From contig UQGJ01000077.1 of NCBI GenBank assembly GCA_900540545.1, forward strand, positions 1 to 11,060: a stretch of 11,060 nucleotides of DNA, written 5' to 3'. Source of the stretch: an uncultured Eubacteriales bacterium. Its GTDB lineage: Bacteria > Bacillota > Clostridia > Oscillospirales > Oscillospiraceae. Below, in pieces: positions 6,401 to 11,060 of the stretch. Every line of letters begins with the position of its first letter. Position 1 is the first letter of the stretch. A program made the translations under genes and the position numbers. The notes under the pieces are model-generated. The model did no database searches, was not told the DNA's origin, and saw only the letters and a list, made by a program, of their open reading frames with translations.

Positions 6401-6495
6401 CGGATTGCCACACCAGCCTGCGGGCTGGTTCGCAATGACGTGGGAGAACGCCGGATGTCATTGCGAGGCAGTCCTCAGACTGCCGCGGCAATCCG
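6401..6495. repeat. Tail-to-tail pair of REP-like hairpins
   Basis: 6401-6439 and, inverted, 6457-6495 are related units of about 39 bp, each beginning CGGATTGCC and ending GCAATGAC. Each folds alone (CCAGCC-TGCG-GGCTGG; GGCAGT-CTGAGG-ACTGCC), and together they form a ~95-bp dyad. They fill most of the gap between argS and the methyltransferase gene. Their loops and inner stems differ but remain complementary. Confidence 0.8.
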
Positions 6496-6515
6496 TCCCC
6501 TCCGTCCAAATGTCT

Positions 6516-8264
6516 TTACATCTTCTCCGGCGCGGTGACGCCCAGGATGGTCAGGCCCTGGGCGATGACGGCCCGGGTGGTGTCGGCCAGCTTCAGCCGG
6601 GCGGCGCGGAGGGCGGGGGCCTCCTCCCGGATGCGGCAGGCGTTATAGAACCGGTGGAAGTCCCCGGCCAGCTCCACCAGATAGCGGTTGATGCGGGAGG
6701 GGTCGTAGTCCCGGGCCGCCAGCCGAATCTCCTCGGGGAGCTGGGACAGGGCCTTCACCAGGTCCTTCTCCTCGCCGGTGGTCAGCAGCCCCGGGTCCAT
6801 GTCCGCCGCCGCGGGCACCGCCACGCCCTCCTGGGCCAGCTTGGCGATGAGGGAGCAGATGCGGGCGTGGGCATACTGGACGTAGTAGACCGGGTTCTCG
6901 CTGTCCTCCCGGACGGCCAGGTCCAGGTCGAAGTCCAGGGGGGAGTTGCTGTTCCGGGAGTTGAAAAAGTACCGGGCGGCGTCCACGGGGATCTCGTCCA
7001 GCAGGTCGTGGAGGGCGATGGCCTTGCCCGAGCGCTTGGACATGCGGACGGGCTTGCCGTCCTGGAGCAGGTTCACCAGCTGCATGAGGACGATGACCAG
7101 ACGGTTGGAGCCGTCCAGGCCCAGGCCGTCCAGGGCGGCCTGAAGGCGGGCCACGTGGCCGTGGTGGTCGGCGCCCCAGATGTTGACCACCTTGTCAAAG
7201 CCCCGCTGCTCGAACTTGTTGCGGTGGTAGGCGATGTCGGCGGCGAAGTAGGTGTAGAAGCCGTTGCCCCGGCGGAGGACGTCGTCCTTCAGGTCCAGCT
7301 TGTCCACCTGCTCCTGGGTCTTGCCCTCCCGCAGGTACTTCTCCTTCAGCAGCCGGGTGGTGTCCAGCCACAGGGCGTCGTCCTTCTCGTAGGTCCAGCC
7401 CTTCTCCACCAGCTTGCCCACGGTCTCCTCCACATATCCGCTCTCGTGGAGGGTGGACTCCAAAAACCACTGGTCGTACTCGATTTTATAGCGGCGCAGG
7501 TCCTCTTTCATCTTGGGGATGTTCACGGACAGGCCGTACTGGGCCATGGCCTCCTGCCGCTCGGCCTCGGGCTTGTCCATATAGCTATCGCCGTGGGCGT
7601 CATAGAACGCCTGGGCCAGCTCCTTGATGTCGTCGCCGTGGTAGCCGTCCTCGGGGAACTGGTAATGGTCCTCGCCCAGAACGATTTGATGGTAGCGGGC
7701 GTCGATGGACATGGCGAACTTGTGGATCTGGTTGCCCGCGTCGTTGACGTAGAACTCCTTCCAGGTCTCGTACCCGGCCATGCCCAGCACGTTGGCCAGG
7801 GTGTCCCCCAGCACGCCGCCCCGGGCGTTGCCCATGTGCATGGGGCCGGTGGGGTTGGCGGAGACGAACTCCACCATCACCTTCTCGCCGTGGCCCGCGT
7901 CGCAGGAGCCGTAGCCCGCGCCCTGGGTCTCCACGGCGGAGAGGACGTCGCCGTACCACTTGGCCCCCAGGAAGAAGTTGAGGAAGCCCGGCCCGGCGAT
8001 CTCCGCCCGGTCGAAGTAGCTGCCCGCCAGGTCCAGGTTGGCGCAGATGACCTCGGCGATGGCCCGGGGGGCCATGTGCAGGGCCTTGGCCCCCGCCATG
8101 GCGAAGGAGGAGGCGTAGTCGCCGTTTTTGGTGTCCTTGGGGATCTCCACGGACCCGCGGACCTCTGCCCCGGCGGGCAGCAGGCCGTTGGCCGCCGCCT
8201 TCTCGTAAGCCTTCTGGGTCAGCTCACCCACCTGCTCCTTGGCTGCCTGGATCAAATTCGACAT
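6516..8264 (-). CDS. argS: Arginyl-tRNA synthetase
   Basis: A 582-residue class I synthetase that charges tRNA-Arg in the cytoplasm. An N-terminal Arg-tRNA-synthetase domain covers about 1-100. The HIGH-motif region reads SANPTGPMHMGNARGG (HMGN at 143-146), the KMSKS loop is RMSKR at 407-411, WGADHHGHV at 363-371 is typical, and a DALR anticodon-binding domain follows from about residue 457 to the end. Length is near the family norm. The ATG at 8262-8264 follows AAAGGTGAT; the open frame extends 63 codons further, but only through repeat sequence. The upstream DUF1934 gene is 200 nt away on the same strand, an association also known in Bacillus subtilis (ywiB and argS). No separate promoter is evident. 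Confidence 0.97.
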   Translation of the reverse strand: MSNLIQAAKEQVGELTQKAYEKAAANGLLPAGAEVRGSVEIPKDTKNGDYASSFAMAGAKALHMAPRAIAEVICANLDLAGSYFDRAEIAGPGFLNFFLGAKWYGDVLSAVETQGAGYGSCDAGHGEKVMVEFVSANPTGPMHMGNARGGVLGDTLANVLGMAGYETWKEFYVNDAGNQIHKFAMSIDARYHQIVLGEDHYQFPEDGYHGDDIKELAQAFYDAHGDSYMDKPEAERQEAMAQYGLSVNIPKMKEDLRRYKIEYDQWFLESTLHESGYVEETVGKLVEKGWTYEKDDALWLDTTRLLKEKYLREGKTQEQVDKLDLKDDVLRRGNGFYTYFAADIAYHRNKFEQRGFDKVVNIWGADHHGHVARLQAALDGLGLDGSNRLVIVLMQLVNLLQDGKPVRMSKRSGKAIALHDLLDEIPVDAARYFFNSRNSNSPLDFDLDLAVREDSENPVYYVQYAHARICSLIAKLAQEGVAVPAAADMDPGLLTTGEEKDLVKALSQLPEEIRLAARDYDPSRINRYLVELAGDFHRFYNACRIREEAPALRAARLKLADTTRAVIAQGLTILGVTAPEKM

Positions 8265-8303
8265 CTTATAATCACCTTTTCTTTTGTGTTTGAGACGGGG
8301 ATG

Positions 8304-8342
8304 CGGATTGCCGCGCCAGTTTGCGAACTGGCGCGCAATGAC
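8304..8342 (+). repeat. REP-like hairpin unit
   Basis: Begins CGGATTGCC, ends GCAATGAC, and folds as ATTGC-GCGCCAGTT against AACTGGCGCGCAAT with a TGCG loop and one bulged C. It differs from 10884-10922 at one position of 39 and is related to the pair at 6401-6495. It lies in the DUF1934-argS gap. Confidence 0.85.
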
Positions 8343-8365
8343 AGGGCGGGGGACGGGGGGGATGC

Positions 8366-8464
8366 GGGCGACCGCAAGGGTCGCCCCTACGCGCGCCTCC
8401 GGCAGTGGCGCGCCCCACCAATGATAGACCAGCGCCAAGGGGACGGCCAGCATGTATGCCGGCC
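8366..8464. repeat. CCCTAC-ended hairpin modules upstream of argS
   Basis: 8366-8390 is a hairpin GGGCGACC-GCAAG-GGTCGCCC followed by CTAC, like 10842-10866. 8410-8433 repeats 311-334. 8445-8468 repeats the palindrome of 4921-4944 with one change; its terminal CCCTAC reads GTAGGG on the minus strand and provides the TAG stop of the DUF1934 gene. Confidence 0.7.
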
Positions 8465-8908
8465 CTACTGTTTGAGCAGCGGGCCCTTTTCCCTTACGTT
8501 AATTTGGAACAGATTCTGCCCCGCCACGGCGTGGTCGATTTCGATGGCGTAGCCGATTTCGATGTCACCGCCGTTGGGACCAAGGCTGGAGTGCATCTTC
8601 TTGGTGTTCACCCCGATGGACAGGGCCCCGTAGGGGGTGTTATACATGGAGAAATGCCGCCGGCCCAGCTGAAAGACCATCTGGGAGTTGAACTCCCCCA
8701 TGCGCATGAGGGTGATACAGCCCGGCTCCACCTGGAAGGTGGTGAGGGTCCCCTCCAGCCCGGTGATCTCGCTCTCCTGGTAGGAGAGGGCATATCCGGC
8801 GTCGCCGTAGTCCATGAGCTTGCCCTCGGTCACCAGCTCGATGACCTCCGGCTCCCCGTCCTCCACGGTCTGCACGCCCTTGATGGAAATAATGACGCTT
8901 TTATCCAT
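8465..8908 (-). CDS. DUF1934 (YwiB-like) beta-barrel protein
   Basis: A 147-residue cytoplasmic protein of the DUF1934/YwiB family, small calycin-like beta barrels of unknown function. Recognisable features are alternating beta-strand pattern, LEGTLTTFQVEPG near the middle, RMGEFNSQMVF, and the family-typical stretch MYNTPYGALSIGVNTKKM. There is no signal peptide or membrane segment. The ATG at 8906-8908 has GAGG 7 nt upstream and a good promoter 41 nt upstream. It precedes argS on the same strand, as in Bacillus, which supports both the family call and co-transcription. The stop codon is supplied by a repeat element. Confidence 0.88.
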   Translation of the reverse strand: MDKSVIISIKGVQTVEDGEPEVIELVTEGKLMDYGDAGYALSYQESEITGLEGTLTTFQVEPGCITLMRMGEFNSQMVFQLGRRHFSMYNTPYGALSIGVNTKKMHSSLGPNGGDIEIGYAIEIDHAVAGQNLFQINVREKGPLLKQ

Positions 8909-8949
8909 AGGAAAACCTCAAATTCTCTTGCAAATATGGAATCCGGGCT

Positions 8950-8978
8950 ATTATATAATAGATGTCAGCCGTTGTAAA
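8950..8978 (-). promoter_or_regulatory. Promoter of the DUF1934-argS unit
   Basis: On the minus strand: TTTACA (8973-8978), 17-bp spacer, perfect TATAAT (8950-8955). It lies between murI, whose stop is 5 bp upstream of the -35, and the DUF1934 start. No terminator separates murI from it, so murI read-through is also possible. Confidence 0.75.
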
Positions 8979-8983
8979 GGGGG

Positions 8984-9799
8984 TCAGTACCCCCAAATAT
9001 CCACCTGCGTCACCTGCTCGGCCACGTCCCTTTGCAGGAAGATGGAGGCCAGATTGGAAAAGCCCTCCACGCTGTCGCTGACGAAATAGCGGCTCTCCCC
9101 CGCCCGGTCCGCTGGAGCCAGCAGGCCCAGCTCCCCCAGCCGGACGGCCACGGCGGCGGCGCACCGCTCCCCCACGTTGACCAGGGCCACACCGGGGCCC
9201 ATATAGGCGGCGACGATGTCCGTGAGCAGGGGGTAGTGGGTACAGCCCAGCACCAGGGTGTCCACCCCGGCGGACCGGAAGGGCTCCAGGTACTCCGCCG
9301 CCACCGTCTCGGCCACCAGGTCGCCGGGGCGGAAGCGGCCGTTCTCCACCAGGGGCACGAACAGCGGGCAGGCCGCCGACAGGACCCGGATGGACGGGTC
9401 GGTCCGGGCGATGCGCGCCTCATAGGCCCCGGAACGGATGGTGGCCTGGGTGCCGATGAGACCCACCCGGCCGTTTTTGGTGGCCTCCGCCGCCGCCAGG
9501 GCCGCCGGCTCCACCACGCCCCAGATGGGGATGTCGTTCTCCGCCGCCAGCACGTCCAGGGCCGTGGTGGACACGGTGCCGCAGGCGATGACGATGGCCT
9601 TCAAATCAAAGGTGCGCAGGAAGGCCACGTCCTGCCGGGCATACTTGATGATGGTCTCCCTGGAGCGGCCGCCGTAGGGCACCCGCCCGGTATCTCCAAA
9701 GTAGATGATGTCCTCCCCGGGCAGCAGGCGCTGCAGCTCCCGCACCGCCGTCAGCCCGCCCAGGCCGGAATCGAAAACGCCGATGGGCCGTCTATCCAC
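8984..9799 (-). CDS. murI: Glutamate racemase
   Basis: A 271-residue cytoplasmic enzyme that converts L-glutamate to D-glutamate for peptidoglycan. FDSGLGG at 9-15 carries the Asp10-Ser11 pair; the two catalytic cysteines are Cys73 (ACGTVS) and Cys186 (GCTHYPLL) with His188, and GDTGRVPYG is at 35-43. Length is usual. The first cysteine motif has Gly where the commonest form has Asn (CNTA), a variant I recall from other Clostridia. The start is GTG at 9797-9799: GGGAGG lies about 7 nt upstream and the conserved IGVFDSG begins at residue 6; the longer open frame would add 41 residues through promoter DNA. It is divergent from the structured-leader gene. Confidence 0.96.
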   Translation of the reverse strand: MDRRPIGVFDSGLGGLTAVRELQRLLPGEDIIYFGDTGRVPYGGRSRETIIKYARQDVAFLRTFDLKAIVIACGTVSTTALDVLAAENDIPIWGVVEPAALAAAEATKNGRVGLIGTQATIRSGAYEARIARTDPSIRVLSAACPLFVPLVENGRFRPGDLVAETVAAEYLEPFRSAGVDTLVLGCTHYPLLTDIVAAYMGPGVALVNVGERCAAAVAVRLGELGLLAPADRAGESRYFVSDSVEGFSNLASIFLQRDVAEQVTQVDIWGY

Positions 9800-9829
9800 G
9801 CAAGGACCTCCCTTTTCACATCTCCACCT

Positions 9830-9858
9830 ATGATATGCGAAACAGGCGGGGAACACAA
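9830..9858 (-). promoter_or_regulatory. Candidate murI promoter
   Basis: On the minus strand: TTGTGT (9853-9858), 17-bp spacer, TATCAT (9830-9835). It is moderate in quality. The -35 falls in the loop region of the inverted repeat at 9845-9875. Confidence 0.45.
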
Positions 9859-9875
9859 GTAGAATTTTCCCCGCC
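9845..9875. repeat. Inverted repeat between divergent promoters
   Basis: Perfect 9-bp arms GGCGGGGAA (9845-9853) and TTCCCCGCC (9867-9875) with a 13-bp spacer. It overlaps the candidate murI -35 and ends 7 bp before the opposing -35. With no T-run it is unlikely to be a terminator; an operator or DNA structure is possible. Confidence 0.5.
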
Positions 9876-9882
9876 GTACCGT

Positions 9883-9910
9883 TTGACAAGCGCACAAAAT
9901 ATACTATAAT
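9883..9910 (+). promoter_or_regulatory. Promoter of the structured leader and 138-residue protein
   Basis: Perfect TTGACA (9883-9888), 16-bp spacer, perfect TATAAT (9905-9910). It is the best consensus promoter in the window. The predicted start is near 9917, about 180 nt before the start codon at 10096. Confidence 0.8.
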
Positions 9911-9916
9911 ATAGGT

Positions 9917-10095
9917 ACTCAAAAAGCCGTCGGCAGTTCGCCCCGCAAAGGAGGGTATCGGCGTGAAGTCTCACGCCGATACAGTGATCGCCCAGCCGCT
10001 CGCCGCTGCGCGGCAACCGCGGCCGACGGCGAAAACCTCCACGCTTCGGAGGTTTCCATTAGAATGATAGTGTCGGCCAACGCATGGAGGTTCTT
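9917..10095 (+). ncRNA. Candidate structured 5' leader / riboswitch-like element
   Basis: A gene-free transcribed leader with nested complementarity: closing helix GCCGTCGGC (9926-9934) with GCCGACGGC (10022-10030), 9 bp; inside it a perfect 12-bp hairpin GTATCGGCGTGA (9955-9966), loop AGTC, TCACGCCGATAC (9971-9982), and a GC-rich hairpin region near 10002-10022; then AAACCTCC (10033-10040) with GGAGGTTT (10048-10055). The segment AACCTCCA (10034-10041) is also perfectly complementary to TGGAGGTT (10085-10092), which contains the Shine-Dalgarno sequence. GGCCGAC (10021-10027) can alternatively pair with GTCGGCC (10072-10078). I do not recognise a known riboswitch class or T-box motif. Confidence 0.6.
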
Positions 10096-10512
10096 ATGAA
10101 GCTGGAACTGACGAAAAAGCAATACCGCCGCCTGTTGGATTTGGTCTACATCGGCAACTGGGTCCTGAACTCCACCCGCGGCGAGGACCGCATCCCCGAC
10201 TACGACGAGGTGGAGAGCCTGATTTTCGGCCGGGCCCAGGAGATGGGCATGGGCGTGGTGGCCGAGGTCTACCAGGGTGAGGTCATCCCCTCCCGCGCCT
10301 TCGCCGAGGGCGGCATCCACGAGGCCATCATGGACTATGAGGACAACGTGTTCTTCGACATTCTGGCCGAGGATTTGGCCCGGCGGGACATGGAGGACGT
10401 GCCCATCGACGACAGCAACTACGCCGAGCTGGCCTCCCGCATTGACGCCTATATCAATGAGTTTGAGGAGCACGGCACGGACAACATCATGATCGACAGC
10501 GATTCGCTGTGA
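10096..10512 (+). CDS. Acidic hypothetical protein of 138 residues
   Basis: I do not recognise the family. The product starts MKLELTKKQYRRLLDLVYIG, has a basic first ~15 residues, then is strongly acidic, ending in DSDSL. It looks soluble and mostly helical: helices around 6-22, 38-52 and 112-128 seem likely. No Cys, signal peptide or membrane segment is seen. The ATG at 10096 is chosen because GGAGG (10086-10090) lies 5 nt upstream; an ATG at 10084 overlaps that site. It is monocistronic: its own consensus promoter, a long structured leader, and an intrinsic terminator 15 nt after the stop. The elaborate leader suggests regulated translation of a small adaptor or stress-type protein, but that is a guess. 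Confidence 0.8.
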   Translation: MKLELTKKQYRRLLDLVYIGNWVLNSTRGEDRIPDYDEVESLIFGRAQEMGMGVVAEVYQGEVIPSRAFAEGGIHEAIMDYEDNVFFDILAEDLARRDMEDVPIDDSNYAELASRIDAYINEFEEHGTDNIMIDSDSL

Positions 10513-10527
10513 TTGGGGCAGGAAAAG

Positions 10528-10567
10528 GGCGCGCCGCAAGGAAGCTTGCGGCGCGCCTTTCTCTTTT
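10528..10567 (+). terminator. Intrinsic terminator of the 138-residue protein gene
   Basis: Perfect 13-bp stem GGCGCGCCGCAAG (10528-10540), loop GAAG, CTTGCGGCGCGCC (10545-10557), followed by TTTCTCTTTT. It starts 15 nt after the stop codon. Confidence 0.9.
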
Positions 10568-10598
10568 CCGCCACGGGCGGGGACGGGAATTTGGAGCG

Positions 10599-10761
10599 TC
10601 CCCCTCCGGGGGCAGGGTTCTTTTGTTGAAAAGAACCCTGGGAAGAAACAACCAGGGGCTGTGGCCCTGGACCCAGGGGAGGCGCCAACGGGGGCGCGAG
10701 GTTGAGACCGGCTTGGGGGGACAAGTCTGCCGTTCTGCGCCTGCCCCGGCCGTTACGGCCT
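10599..10761 (+). repeat. Three-hairpin 3'-end element, copy C
   Basis: Inverted relative to copies A and B on the plus strand, but in the same polarity relative to its preceding gene. Hairpins in gene order: CCCCC-TCC-GGGGG (10600-10612), CAGGGTTCTTTT-GTTG-AAAAGAACCCTG (10613-10640), CCAGGGGC-TGT-GGCCCTGG (10652-10670, one mismatch). It ends with the GGCCGT/ACGGCC near-palindrome at 10748-10760. It follows the intrinsic terminator by about 30 bp. Confidence 0.78.
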
Positions 10762-10772
10762 AATATGTGGTA

Positions 10773-11005
10773 GGTCACCCACATGCGCTGGCGTAGCGCG
10801 CCTAGCATGGCGATTCCCGGCAAGGCGGTTGCGGGGACGGCGGGCGGCCGCAAGGGCCGCCCCTACGGCCGGGACGGGGGATGCGGATTGCCGCGCCAGT
10901 TTGCGAACTGGCTCGCAATGACAGGGGGGGGCGCAGAGGCGCAGAGACTGGTGGCGGCTTGTTGGCACCAATCAAAACGCAACTACTCACAAGTTTTGCC
11001 GGGTG
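10773..11005. repeat. Right-flank repeat mosaic
   Basis: No gene here. 10773-10824 is the inverse of 334-385. 10842-10866 is a GGGCGGCC-GCAAG-GGCCGCCC hairpin followed by CTAC. 10884-10922 is a REP-like unit almost identical to 8304-8342. 10952-11005 is the inverse of 153-207. From 11006 to the window end I see nothing interpretable. Confidence 0.65.
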
Positions 11006-11060
11006 ATATGCCGAGGGGCGATAGCCGGAGTTGTTCCAGCGCCAGACCAATACGAGCTGC

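Noticed and set aside
6363..6509. N-terminal extension of the methyltransferase reading frame
   Set aside because: The 49 extra codons are translated REP-like repeat; the AGGAGG site selects the ATG at 6362.
6369..8552. A 727-codon open frame antisense to argS
   Set aside because: It is a high-GC shadow frame with repetitive Gly/Val/His/Gln composition, no ribosome site, and it crosses REP-like repeats. argS on the other strand has all family motifs.
9917..10095. T-box or known riboswitch class for the leader
   Set aside because: I found no T-box antiterminator-type motif, no terminator before the start codon, and no conserved core of the riboswitch classes I could recall.
10802..11050. Small minus-strand open frame at the right edge
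   Set aside because: It is built from repeat modules and has no ribosome site; similar fragments appear at the left edge.

Overview
The window looks like a chromosomal stretch of a GC-rich Gram-positive Clostridia member, most plausibly Oscillospiraceae (Flavonifractor / Pseudoflavonifractor / Lawsonibacter-like). The basis is protein character (S-layer-homology protein fused to a glycoside hydrolase, YitT protein, DUF1934 next to argS, a Clostridia-type MurI and ArgS), strong GGAGG ribosome sites with ATG/GTG/TTG starts, AT-rich sigma-A promoters in an otherwise GC-rich background, and many palindromic intergenic repeats. The genus is an inference from memory, not a search result.

Layout, left to right. 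1-570 holds no gene, only repeat modules. 571-1272 (-) is a LolD/MacB-type ABC ATPase, divergent from a TetR-family regulator at 1430-2017 (+). Their two promoters overlap, and a 16-bp palindrome that looks like the regulator's operator sits between the genes. 2020-2880 (-) is a YitT-family membrane protein with a TTG start. 3027-4715 (-) is a secreted three-SLH-domain GH18 enzyme with its own promoter. 4796-5113 is repeat-filled. 5118-6362 (-) is a homocysteine S-methyltransferase-family protein with an unusual C-terminal extension. 6516-8264 (-) is argS and 8465-8908 (-) is a DUF1934/YwiB protein; these two probably form an operon behind a promoter at 8950-8978. 8984-9799 (-) is murI, divergent from a promoter at 9883-9910 (+) that makes a ~175-nt structured leader ahead of an acidic 138-residue protein of unknown function (10096-10512), closed by a strong intrinsic terminator. 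10513-11060 is again repeat modules.

The genes are mostly housekeeping (amino-acid/one-carbon metabolism, aminoacylation, wall precursor D-glutamate, cell envelope) plus one likely self-regulated TetR/ABC pair. Two things stand out beyond ordinary genes. (1) The leader at about 9917-10095 can form a closing helix, a 12-bp perfect hairpin and an 8-bp hairpin whose 5' arm is also complementary to the Shine-Dalgarno sequence of the downstream gene. It looks like an undescribed translational switch controlling an unknown protein. (2) A ~167-bp element present three times, always just past the stop codon of a gene and always in the same polarity relative to that gene, carries three stacked hairpins, two of which show compensatory stem changes between copies. 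That suggests a conserved 3'-end RNA or DNA structure rather than random debris. Several smaller repeat families (REP-like hairpins, CCCTAC-ended hairpins, ATTAGGAATGA tracts) fill the other gaps and in two cases supply a gene's stop codon.
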